Assembly: GCF_021134715.1 (NCBI RefSeq)
Contig: NC_060023.1
Location: forward strand, 1,488,001 to 1,552,000
Origin: Daphnia pulex
Taxonomy: Eukaryota > Arthropoda > Branchiopoda > Diplostraca > Daphniidae
Length of the DNA stretch: 64,000 nt
Direction: 5' to 3'
The notes below the pieces were generated by a model. It did no database searches and had not been told where the DNA came from. It was given only the letters and a program-made list of their open reading frames with translations. Both the position numbers and the translations under genes were made by a program. This document shows positions 33,341 to 43,560 of this stretch, piece by piece; position 1 is the first letter of the stretch, and every line of letters begins with the position of its first letter.

Positions 33341-33770
33341 CTTAAGTGTATGTATGTATGTATGTGTTTGTAAAATGTGGTGGAATTGTGGGTGGAGGTG
33401 GGATAACAAAGCAATTCCTTTTAATGTTTTGTCTTACAACTTTGAAGTTTTACATTTACTTTAAGTAATAGTCAAGTGACTTGAGTTGAAAATACAAACT
33501 TCACTAATTTAGAGTAAACCCTTAACAGTCTTTCGTAACTTAACCTGAAAATGGAAAGAAAATTTCCGAATGCAGAGCGACTAGAGCAAGTCACCTCCAC
33601 CACGTTTGAAATTAAGACCGATCGCAATGGCTTGGAGGTGTTAAAAGAGGTCTTACATGATGATTACCGTCATTAAAAAATTTATTTTCTCATTTAAGAA
33701 CAACAACAATACCAGTGACTAGTATGATATGACCGACAAATCTCAACACAATGAAATAAAACTGAAACTT

Positions 33771-34567
33771 CGTCTAGTATTTAGGAGCCTCCCTCTAGTA
33801 AACTGAAGAAGCGTAGGTCGTGGTGTAATATTCAAATGCTTTAGTGGTGTAGTAACTCGGAGCAGAGTAATACTTTAGAGCTTCAGTGTAGTAGCTGGAA
33901 CCAGCGTAGGTTGTAGTGTGATACTCGGGGGCCTTGGTGGTGTAGTAAACCGGATCCTCTGTTTGGTGTTGGTTGGAGCAGAGTTATACTTGGGTTCCTC
34001 GGTGTAGTAAACTAGGGCAGCATACGTTGTTGGGTAATATTCGGCCTTTTCGGTGTAGTACTTAGCGCCTTCGGTTTCGTAGCTAGGGGCAGCGTAGGTT
34101 GTAGTGTAGTAGCTGGGGGCAGCGTAGGTTGTAGTGTAACACTCAGGGGCCTTGGTGGTGTAGTAAACCGGAGCCTCTGTTTGATATTGGTTGGAGCAGA
34201 GTTATACTTGGGTTCCTCGGTGTAGTAAACTAGGGCAGCATACGTTGTTGGGTAATATTCGGCCTTTTCGGTGTAGTACTTAGCGCCTTTGGTTTAGTAG
34301 CTAGGGGCAGCGTAGGTTGTGGTGTAGTAAACTGTAGACTCAGAGCAGTATTTCGGTCCAACGTAGTATTAAGGATCATTCACTGTGTAGTAAATAGGTA
34401 CTACGTAGTACTGGGCCTCCACAAATGTAGTTTCGTAGCTCGGGCAGATAGAATTTGGGCGCTACGGTGTAGTACTCTACCGCTTTGGTGGTGTAATAGC
34501 TGGAGCTTCGGTGTAGTAGCAAGGCACAGTAGTAGTTGGAAACCTCGGTGTATAAGGCTGAGACAGC
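33771..34567 (-). pseudogene. decayed continuation of the YYTTKAPE gene, right arm
   Basis: Mirror of 30334-31130 with the same frame breaks and the same internal 220-bp-period duplication. Confidence 0.65.
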
Positions 34568-35091
34568 TTACATGGTGGTGTAGTACTCCGGTGCCTTGGT
34601 GGTGTAGTACTCCGGTGCCTTGGTGGTGTAGTACTCCGGTGCCTTGGTGGTGTAGTACTCCGGTGCCTTGGTGGTGTAGTACTCCGGTGCCTTGGTGGTG
34701 TAGTACTCCGCCTCTTTGTTGAGGCAACTCGGGGCAGAGTTATACTTCAAGGCTTCGATGTAGTAACTCGGGGCATCATAAGTTGTGGTGTAATATTCTG
34801 CAGCCTTGGTGGTGTGGTAACCGGTTGGTGCGTATGTTGTTGTTGTGTAGGAAGGCGGCGGCGTTGCGGCTTGGTATCCGCCATACCCAGGAGACATCGG
34901 TACACCAATGGTTGACCCAGCCATCAACGATACAACATACAGCAGCAGGACACCAACATACAGCAGCAGGACACCATAGTTAACTAGATGGTAAATTATT
35001 AGAACATTTAGATTCAATAACTGGCATATTAAAACTGAGAAAAAAATAAATAAATTGATACAAAACTCTACGTAATAGAATATTTACCCAT
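34568..35091 (-). CDS. small secreted YYTTKAPE-repeat protein (right arm)
   Basis: Exon 1 is 35091-35088 (ATGG), exon 2 is 34983-34568. The encoded 139-residue product is identical to that of the left arm, including the duplicated signal-peptide core and the five octads. The pair would be transcribed towards each other, so their transcripts could form hairpins or double-stranded RNA if they extend to the spacer. Confidence 0.65.
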
Positions 35092-35160
35092 GATTGCGTA
35101 CTGAAAATACGACAAAGAGTGCAGATAGTGACAAATATCGCGCTGCAGTCCTTCACCCAT

Positions 35161-35890
35161 TTTGCATGCATCCATTGCCAATCATATGGTCTCTAGCCAA
35201 TCAATACCACAGCCAGGCAATCCATGCCAATGATACGACAGCATGGTCATGATGTTCCACACGATGACGATCCAATTTGATATCATAAAAGCAGGCAGCA
35301 TCTCTAGCTTAATAATAAAAAAAAAGTCCAAAACCAAAAATAAGAATCAAAATTTACCACCAAAGGTGTAAAATCACTTTAGAAAAACTTCTTATACTAT
35401 CTAGCAGTATCAGAGCAGTCAATGTTGACTAAGTTTTTATCACAAACTGTATTAAAATTAATATGAAATGAAAATGTTCAAGGATTCTTACCAACCAGAC
35501 GTTTGATCTGCTTCAAACTCGGCATTGACTCGACAACCACTAAAATTCGAATCAATTTCCAAACCAGAAGCGACAGCCAAATCCGTGTTTGCATTCAAAC
35601 CGACAGTAACAACAACATGGTCAGTTTAAACCTGATGAAATAATTTTTCGATTTTAATTAACATCGCTAACAAAACATGTATTGAAATAACTGTTTACCT
35701 TTCGACCATTGTTAAAGATCAATGGGACCTTGTTGTCTTCCAAGCTTGCACCCTCAACATTAGCTTTGGGCAACGCATTAACACTTTCCGCATTCAACTT
35801 CTTGGTTGTCCATTCGCTCAAGTATTTAGGGAGGACTCGACCTGCTACCGTCCTCAGCAAAATCTTTGAGCACCTTCAGTCCGTTACTTT
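35161..35890 (-). pseudogene. AIFM1 fragment, right arm
   Basis: Mirror copy of the fragment at 29011-29740. It carries the same nonsense codon and frame damage, so the damage predates the inverted duplication or has been spread by conversion. Confidence 0.85.
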
Positions 35891-35955
35891 TGGCTAAATG
35901 TAAGAAATTTTCACATTAAGCAACTTGCTTCAAATAACTTGGAATAGATTCTTCA

Positions 35956-36545
35956 ACACGAGGTTAATACTCAGATACCTCGGTGTAGTAGCTGGGAGCA
36001 GAGTAGTACTTGGGAGCCTTGGTGTAGTAGGCTGGAGCAGCATACGTAGTTGTGTAGTACTTGGGAGACTCGTTGGTGTAGCACCTGTGTGCTTTGGTAG
36101 CGTAGCTCGGGGAAGAATTATACTTCGAGGCTTCGGTTTACTAGCTTGGAGCAGCATCTGTTGTAGTGTGTAGTGCAGCACGACGGCATAGTTTACTAGA
36201 CAATATTCAATAAAATCGGGCATATTATTAATGCATAGAAAGGAAAAAGAAATTGATACAAACTAGATTTCAAAATACAAAATATTTACCCCTGATTGAG
36301 AACTGGTAATAACACCAAGAATGCAGTTGCCGTGTCAGAGATGCTCACTCGATTGATTTCTATCGCCTTATCTCTTTCGGGCTCGGCATCAAAGATACAA
36401 CACCCAACAGCAACCCAACGCCATTATCAACTAAACAATCAAGGATTTGTAAATTAGTTTTCGAATATAACTGGTAATATACATACTACTAAAAACAAAA
36501 TAGAATTGATTCACGGCTCGATATAAAATTGAATACTTACCCATG
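35956..36545 (-). pseudogene. decayed and truncated YYTTKAPE-family copies, right arm
   Basis: Mirror of 28357-28945: the signal-peptide-only copy (exon 1 at 36544-36541) and the copy with the lost start codon, with the same defects. Confidence 0.6.
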
Positions 36546-37175
36546 ATTGCGAACTGATATTACGACGAAGAGAGCAGTTGTTGCCGTGTCGGAGATCCTC
36601 ACTCGACTGATTTCTATGGCATTTTCTCTCTCCTTTTATACGATTTTTTTCTCACCCTCACCCCCTAAGCCTTGCGGCTATTTTACCTGCTTGATAATGG
36701 TGCAACACGTGTCGTTCTCACCCAACCTCTTCACCATTGCATGACACGTAATGATCTCCGTGACCTTCGATTGAAGGAAAACTAGCTTTTCCTTCTGCAG
36801 GTTGACGTCGCTGGGGATGGGTCTACAAAAACCAATATCAAAATGAATACATCAAAATGAATACATCAAAATGAATACATCAAAATGAATACATCAAAAT
36901 GAATACCAACTGGTTACGGCTTAAAACTCACTTTTTAACCAATTGACATCTGAGTCATTTGACTCGTTTCTTCGGTGAATGAATAAATCTTCCATTTCGA
37001 ACCGTTTGAAGGACAGCAGTCGGCTATTTTTAAAATATTTCTCTGCAACCTTAGCTATATTTCAAAATTCAAACACATGATTAATCTAGATTCATTTCAT
37101 GATGTGCACACAGTCTTGTTAGAAACCTCTTTTCTCGGTCAATAAAAATAAGTTCTCAAAAGTTGTAAAAATGTT

Positions 37176-37694
37176 AACACTAGACTAAATGGACAACTAC
37201 GTCACTGGTTACCATTACACTTTAGTACAAAAAATCCTGTTAATTTCTCAAGAATATAATGTGATTAACTTTCAGCGCGTCGTATTATCGATTGGCAATA
37301 AGAACCACCAAAAGAAAAGATTTCGTGAAAATCACTATTCAGGGATGCCATACTAGCTGACCGTGCGATAAAAAGCAAATCTGCACGAAGCAGTCAACTG
37401 TGGAAGAATAAAAGTTTAATGGGATTTCTAATTACCTTAGAAATCTAATGATTCAGAGTCAGGCTAATACCTTGCTCAAGTGTCCAGTATCATGGTGTAC
37501 GTGTTGTTATTGCGAGGATCGTGAACACATGTGGATTTTGGCGGTGACGCTGGAACCGCTGGAACGCACATAATTTAAGTAAAAAAGAAATCGTCTTTAT
37601 TATCAGTGAAGCTTCAAACATTTAACATTACACAAATAAACGACAAATGTCTGACCATTTTAAGTTATACAAAACTCTTCGGCTGGCGTATTTC
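37176..37694. other. spacer between palindrome and BTB gene
   Basis: AT-rich sequence with the 3' UTR of the minus-strand BTB gene at its right end. No gene or repeat was recognised. Confidence 0.4.
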
Positions 37695-38874
37695 TTAAAC
37701 AGCTACATAACGTCGAGCCACCAGGAATCCAAGCTCCGGATAGTTCTTCATCAGGTTCTCCCATTCATTCGACTGACAAATGATTTTGAAATTTCTGGCC
37801 ACAAAGTCAAGAGCTGCTTCTTCGATTTTCTCCACCGAATGAAGATTTGCCCAGACCAATAAGTCAACGGCATTACTCGTCCGAACGCTTCTCAGCAGAT
37901 AACGGACGCACTTCTCCTTCAGGTCCTCGATATCGTATTTGACTGAAAGTACGAACAGAGGTTGAGCGATGGCGTCCGTCAAAGGAGTCAAAGTCTGGCC
38001 GGAGTAAATATAGTGAAGCATCTCCTTGAAAATCTGTGGCCGGATGTCTTGGACGAAGATTTTGCCCGTCTCGGACTCTTGAAGGTTGTGGTAAAACATG
38101 GCAGAGAAAACGGGACTTCTGGCAGCCAAGATGGAGATATGGCCACCGATTTTCTCCTCGTCTTCGAACAAGAATTCGACATCGCAGTTCGTTTGCTCGA
38201 CAAACACTTTCTCCAGTTGCTGCGCAATCAGCTTGCCACGACAGAACTCCTTGGACTATATATATAAATTAATACATTGTAATATTCAAACGGAATTGAA
38301 GCAAACACGATTTACACTTGAATTACAATATGTTTTTTACCTTGGGAACTTTCACGTTGTCTTTATCTTCGGCTAATGGTGTTTGCTGGGCGTCCGTCAG
38401 CTGTTTCATGATGATTTTGCTGGACTTGTTAATCTCATCAGTCCTGAACTGCAACCAAAAGTGGAAGGTTGGGTAGCCAAATGTTCTGATACCAAATTTT
38501 CTTGAAGTCCACTCGTCTGATCCAACAGCTTTTTCCAAATTTATTCTTCTGTCTTCATCATTGTTGATTGTAACCCAAACAGAGCAAGGCAGATTATGGT
38601 CACAATTAAAGATGGTGTCTTTTCCTCCACACAAACTAATAGTGTTGGTAGAGCACTTGATCAGCGATAAGCACAGTTTAATGCAAACAGTATTTAAACT
38701 TAAACAATTGAACTTAAAGCAGTGAGTAAATGAAACTTTAAAGGAAAAGTTGCTTCGTCCTTGAGTGTTCAGTTCGAACGTTTCACTTATTTCTCTGCTC
38801 GAAAATGCGAGACTTTGTAACGTTTTCCAAGTCACACAAGTAGCACCATTCTTTTCTTTAGCTTCGATTGACAT
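37695..38874 (-). CDS. BTB/POZ-domain protein, SPOP/TDPOZ-like
   Basis: Two exons: 38874-38341 and 38255-37695, joined in phase 0, 364 residues. The start was set at MSIEAKEKNG; an upstream in-frame hydrophobic stretch is probably untranslated. The N-terminal half (about 1-165) is a weak MATH/TRAF-like region. The BTB domain at about 190-300 reads DVEFLFEDEEKIGGHISILA, RSPVFSAMFYHNLQESETGKI and MLHYIYSGQ. A BACK-like helical part follows (LFVLSVKYDIEDLKEKCVRYLL, NAVDLLVWANLHSVEKIEEAALDFVARNF). Such proteins are substrate adaptors for Cullin-3 ubiquitin ligases. A broken piece of the same exon recurs at 42098. Confidence 0.85.
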
Positions 38875-40857
38875 CTTATTAAAAAAACAAAACAAAAACA
38901 CTGAAAACAATAAAACTACCAATAATGCTACGAGACAAAAATGAAAAATCCTATACTATAAAAGAATAAGCCTCTTGGGCGGAGCAAAAAAACTTGTGCT
39001 CACGCGGTGATTGGCTCCTAGAGTTTCTACCTGTTTTGGGATCTTTGCCCTCAGGGGAAAATCCTCGAGTTGCAGCAGGGGAGGCTGAGTCGCTGAAGGG
39101 GGGATCGAGCTAGGGGAGAAAATGTGGCGAAAGGAACACGGAAATTCGTTCGGTTTTTTTTACTTACGATAGTTGTTAAGCGAAAATGAAGTTTGTAAAA
39201 AATGAACTTCATATTTAACACTAAGGGAAATGTGTTCACGAAATAATAAAGACTTAAATCGGCTTAATAACATATAAATAACGAGACGGCAGTATGTGAA
39301 TTTCACTCACCACGGTTGGAGCTACGGCAAAGTATATAAAGAGTGGCAGAAAATTACTAAAATGATATTGCTACATCTGACAAAGAAAACTTTTGTGATC
39401 AGTAATAAATTCAAAGTATTTATGGAACTTAGAATTTAAAGGGAGAATAGGCACGTTTCAAGGAGAAAGAAAATCACTTAAATATAATTATGCGGGTCTT
39501 CTTTATCGGGGTCTAACACTACGGTTACTATATCTATTATTTCGCGAAAAATTTTGTATAATTAATAATAAAAACCCTAGAATTACCTGATAATAAAAAT
39601 AAAAGACAGAAGAAAACGAAAATTTGATTCACGGTCTAACACAATGAAATTGACTCAATTGCTACTAGGAAAAACGTTAGTGACCGGTAACAAATCAAAA
39701 GACAGCAATACCAGTCTTAAAATTAATAATAAAACCCCGAGAATTAAGGTATAAGAAAAAAAAGACAGAAGAAAACGAATTTGATGGTCAAACACAATGC
39801 AATTGAATCAATTGCAACTCGGAAAAACGTGAGTGACGGGTAACTAATCAAAAGAAAATAATACCCGTCTTAAATTAAACTGTTTGATTACGCATCCGCG
39901 ACTAAAACAGACCAAAATTTTGGGGAAAAGACGAATAGCTCTAACACTAATATTGAGCGAGGGGCAGACAGAATATCAGGCGACGAATCGACGGGCAGGC
40001 AACGAATATTGGGTAATAAATAACCTACGGACAAGAAATGAACAGGCTAATCAAGATATCACGCAATTCAAATAAATTACAAATAAAAAAGTCTTTACAA
40101 CTTAAAACGAATAAAAGAAAAACAGTGATCAAAAAACGAAAATAGTCTAGCAAGAAGAAAGTTAACTGGCAACAAGGCGACAATGAGTTTGACTGGCAAG
40201 ATGTCAACAGGGGGGAAAAATTTAAATCACTCTGAATCAAAATAAAACATCAATCAAATCAATTGCAAATAAAAAATCTTCGCAACTTAAAAATGAACAA
40301 ATGAAAAAAGTGACCAAAAAACGAAAAAGGTCTAGCAAGAAGAAAACTAACAAGGCAACAATGAGATTGATGGGAAAGATGTCAACAGGGGAGAAAAATA
40401 TATAAAAAATGGCGAAGCAAGCACGAAAATTGTTAATTTTTTTAATTTACGACTGCTGTGAAGTGAAAACGACATTTGTAAAAAATGAACTTCTTGGTGA
40501 AAACTAAGAGGAATATGTTCATGAAATAATAAATACGGGAATCGGCCAACTAACTTATAACTAACCAAACGGCAATGCGTGAATTTCACTCATGTTGATT
40601 TGAGCTAGGCGAAGTATATAAAGGGTCACGGTGAAAGGATTTCTGTGATGGAGAAAAAAGGCCGATTAGAATGTCATTAAAAAATAGTCCTTTATCGTAA
40701 GGTTCTATTTGCCTGATTTGCTAAAAGAAATATAACTGGCAAAAGGAGAATGGCAAGGAAACGATATGATTAACGGTTAAGATGTAAAATGGGTGGGGAA
40801 ATAATTCTATCACTCTCATTCAAAATGAAAAAAAATCAGCAACTCCAAAATTTCAAC
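38875..40857. repeat. non-coding region with diverged tandem duplications
   Basis: Three pairs of related segments can be read: 39180-39370 with 40440-40640, 39640-39740 with 39790-39880, and 40050-40215 with 40245-40400. The first pair ends in each case with a TATATAAAG box on the plus strand (near 39335 and 40614) after GTGAATTTCACTCA-type sequence. No open frame of useful length follows either TATA. The region to 39000 includes the promoter of the BTB gene, with a CCAAT box (ATTGG on the plus strand) near 39010. Confidence 0.5.
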
Positions 40858-41100
40858 ATCGATAACTCTGTAAAAAAAAACTAACTGCCACTAACTTTGC
40901 CGATACAAGCGGAAACGGAACGGATGTAGCGAGGATACCTCCAGCGTGACTCGAGCCCGCGGGGGTGGGGGCCCCGGAGGGGCACTCCCGCGGCCGCGAG
41001 AGGAGTGCTGGAGATCCTCGCGGCTAAAGAGTGTAGCCCGCGCCATAAGTTGCAACATCGACCACTCCATAAATAAAAACAAATAACTGCCACTAACTTT
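40858..41100. repeat. GC-rich insert between direct repeats
   Basis: Two copies of an AT-rich segment ending ACTGCCACTAACTTT (40858-40899 and 41055-41100) flank a strongly GC-rich stretch at about 40920-41045. The GC-rich part begins GAGGATACCTCCAGC and its end contains GCTGGAGATCCTC, an imperfect inverted repeat, so it may fold. It might be a small mobile element or a repeat unit; I cannot classify it. Confidence 0.45.
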
Positions 41101-41160
41101 GGTTAGGTTAGGTAAAGTTAGGTAAGGTTAGGTAAGGTTAGGTTAGGTTAGGTTAGGTTA
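41101..41160 (+). repeat. interstitial telomere-type repeat (TTAGG)n
   Basis: About 60 bp of TTAGG units, partly degenerate (TTAGGTAAAG variants). TTAGG is the ancestral arthropod telomere repeat. The tract lies well inside the window with unrelated sequence on both sides, so it is interstitial. Confidence 0.85.
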
Positions 41161-41187
41161 CCAAGTGTAGTAGCTCCCGAACAACAA

Positions 41188-41344
41188 TCACGGCGAAGCC
41201 GTGAACAGCAAATTTAGGATCATCACGGCGAAGCCGTGAAATTCTTATTCGGGATCATCACGGCGGAGCCGTGAAATTCAAATTCGCGATCAGCACGGCG
41301 GAGCCGTGAAAATCACATTCGGTATCAGCACGGCAAAGCCGTGA
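41188..41344. repeat. 35-bp minisatellite of hairpin units, five copies
   Basis: Seventeen-base palindromic cores TCACGGCGAAGCCGTGA start at 41188, 41223, 41258, 41293 and 41328, an exact 35-bp period. Each core can form a 7-bp stem with a 3-base loop (GAA, GAA, GGA, GGA, AAA). The 18-bp linkers vary but keep a GATCA-like end. Changes fall mainly in the loop and linkers, while the stems stay nearly intact (one T to G at the start of copies 4 and 5). It directly follows the telomere-type tract. Confidence 0.88.
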
Positions 41345-42097
41345 AAATCGTTAAAAGGTTAAGTTAGGATAAATTATGGGTTTATTTTTGAAGTAATCTC
41401 GAACAACGGGAAAAGTAAAAGTCCAAATCACTTACGAAAAACACGAATCCACGTTGCCTTGGAAAATCATTAACGCACCAAATTCTTATGTTTCCGTTAC
41501 GTTAGCTTACGACTGGCACAAGATTACTAGTTGATTTATAAATTATTAGTTAAGCATGAATGGTAAAGACAAGGTTTCATTTCTCCACGTGGTGACAGCA
41601 CAGTGAAGCAGTTAGCACTTAGCAGACTACTGTGAAATAAAAGTAATCCGGTACCTCCGTACAGGGTAGTGGAAACCATCTTCTTCACACAATTGGGAAT
41701 TCGAAATCTTTTTTGAACTCTTTAGTCTTTTATCTTTCTTACTTGATAACATCAGAAATACATCAAGCATAAAAACAAATTCCTCAAATGTAAATACATA
41801 AATGCCACTAATATGCTCTATAAAATTATTCAGTATCGATTATAAAATCTATTTCCGGTGTGCATCAAATTGAATTGAAATCATGTCCCATGATAGCAGT
41901 AAGTTTTAAGGTCCTGGCTGTAAAAATCAGTCAACAAGTTGCACTGGTTGCACTATTCAGTTCTGATTGTTGTGGCAAAATAAATTCGTAAGTGCGATAT
42001 GTTTTAAGTGTGTTATTACATATAAATTTACTCTTAACCATCTGACTTATTCAAGTACACACTTTTAAAGGTTGTCCCTACACAGAATCAGAATTAC
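41345..42097. other. non-coding, nothing recognised
   Basis: AT-rich sequence between the hairpin array and the BTB relic. No open frame with coding character and no repeat was found. Confidence 0.4.
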
Positions 42098-42206
42098 TGC
42101 AGCACGAGCAGAGGGTTGAGCGATGTCGTTCGTCAAAGGATCCACTTATTGGCCGGAGCATCTCCTTGAAAATCTGCGGCCGGATGTTTAGAACGAAAAC
42201 TTTGCC
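42098..42206 (-). pseudogene. BTB gene relic
   Basis: About 110 bp matching 37940-38060 of the BTB gene (around LTPLTDAIAQPL and IRPQIFKEML), with deletions such as loss of the LHYIYSG segment. It is a small remnant of a former tandem copy. Confidence 0.75.
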
Positions 42207-43560
42207 TGAAGGTGCAAAAATCTGAAATGAACCCTTAACTTTGCCCACTTTTTCTGTTCGTTGAATTTGGTTTTAGAAGATGGTCCGAGTCTTCAATTAA
42301 ACAGGTGACATCTTCAGTTTCCCTAAATATTAACTTGGCTTTTGAATTCTAAATAAAAAGATAAGAAATTAAAGTAAAAACACTAGAAATGCCAAAAAAT
42401 AAACCATAGTCTAGTCCAAATGAAATAAAAACAAAAACAAGTTTAGTTTGATGAATTTTTTTTTCACGTTGACCCAAACTACAAACAAAAATAGATTTGG
42501 GGAGGGGAAGTTTATTGTGAAATCATCCTCTCGGTAGTTTTTTGTAATTTTTTTGGGGAGGAGTTTCTCTCTATCATCTAAAGAGATACACCTGGTTATG
42601 TTTCCTCCTTCACTCTCACAACAGATGACATGGTATCACTCAACAGTTGGCATAGATTCGACATGAATTGCGCGTCTGACGAGAGCAGAGAGTGTGGAAG
42701 GAGGACAGTTCATCAGCGACGGAACGAACTAACACGGATTCGAAAGACGCCACAAGAACATAAAGAAAAAAAAATAAATCAATCAAGACAAGAACACGTG
42801 CGGGGGAGACGGCGGCGCGCGTTAGCGGGCTTCATAATTTTTGAAAAACTCGTTAAAAAAAATCCAACAATAAAAAAAAAAGGTGGCAGCAAATTTTTCA
42901 AATTTTTGTAAAGAGAAATTAATTTTGAATTTAAATGAATTTAAAGCACCGCGTAACGTGCGCCAGAATTCCGGCGCCCAAAAAAAAACGGGGGAGACAA
43001 AAACGGGACAGAATGGAAAAGAAAGAAAAATGATGCGCCGGAAGAGAAGAAATAAAGAAATTGATAGAACAAGTCGACGAAAGGAGAAAAAAAAAAATAT
43101 TGAAGAGCCTCGAAACGACGTCACAAACGCACAAAAATTATTTGGGAGACACCGAGAGAGAGAGAGGAGAAAGAAAGAAACGAGGCAACTTAAAATAACT
43201 TTTTTGTTTTAAACCAACGAGGGTGGAGGTTGAAGGAATTTAAAAAACTGATGAAATTAACAGGGATTAACTTGCAGAGAGAAATAGGATACAAAAAAAA
43301 ATTTTTGAAAATGAGAGCCAAGCACATTTTAAGGTGGTAAATGGCGGGCCAGACGAGATTGGAGGTGGTTAAAAAATTTTGTTTAGGATGGGAGATTGGA
43401 AGAGGCTAAATATAAATCTTTCTTTTTAATTAATTTTCAATTTTTTTTCCGCATTTTCCGTAAGGGGTAGTAACTAAAAACACGTACACAACTCGCACAA
43501 TGAACACCGGTTAAGGGAGGGTTCACAATGGTGTTGTTTAGTTCTGATGTTGTTTTAACT
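42207..43560. other. non-coding; 3' flank of the CCCH gene
   Basis: A- and purine-rich sequence, with runs at 42765-42790, 42850-42885 and 43080-43100. Frames here translate to low-complexity Lys/Arg/Glu. The part next to 43560 should be the 3' UTR of the minus-strand zinc-finger gene. Confidence 0.4.

Larger units (their letters stand above)
32520..37175. repeat. right arm of the giant inverted repeat
   Basis: Reverse complement of 27728-32381 with few differences: some substitutions in the MITE flanks, a 6-bp difference near the outer end, and a diverged stretch near 36940-36960. It carries mirror copies of all arm contents on the opposite strand, including the 14-bp repeat (36837-36906), the TATA promoter (36633-36640) and the decayed family copies. 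Confidence 0.93.

Noticed and set aside
41188-41344. CRISPR array
   Set aside because: Regular palindromic repeats with 18-bp linkers look CRISPR-like, but the window is eukaryotic, the linkers are related to each other rather than unique, and there are no cas genes. A minisatellite explains it.
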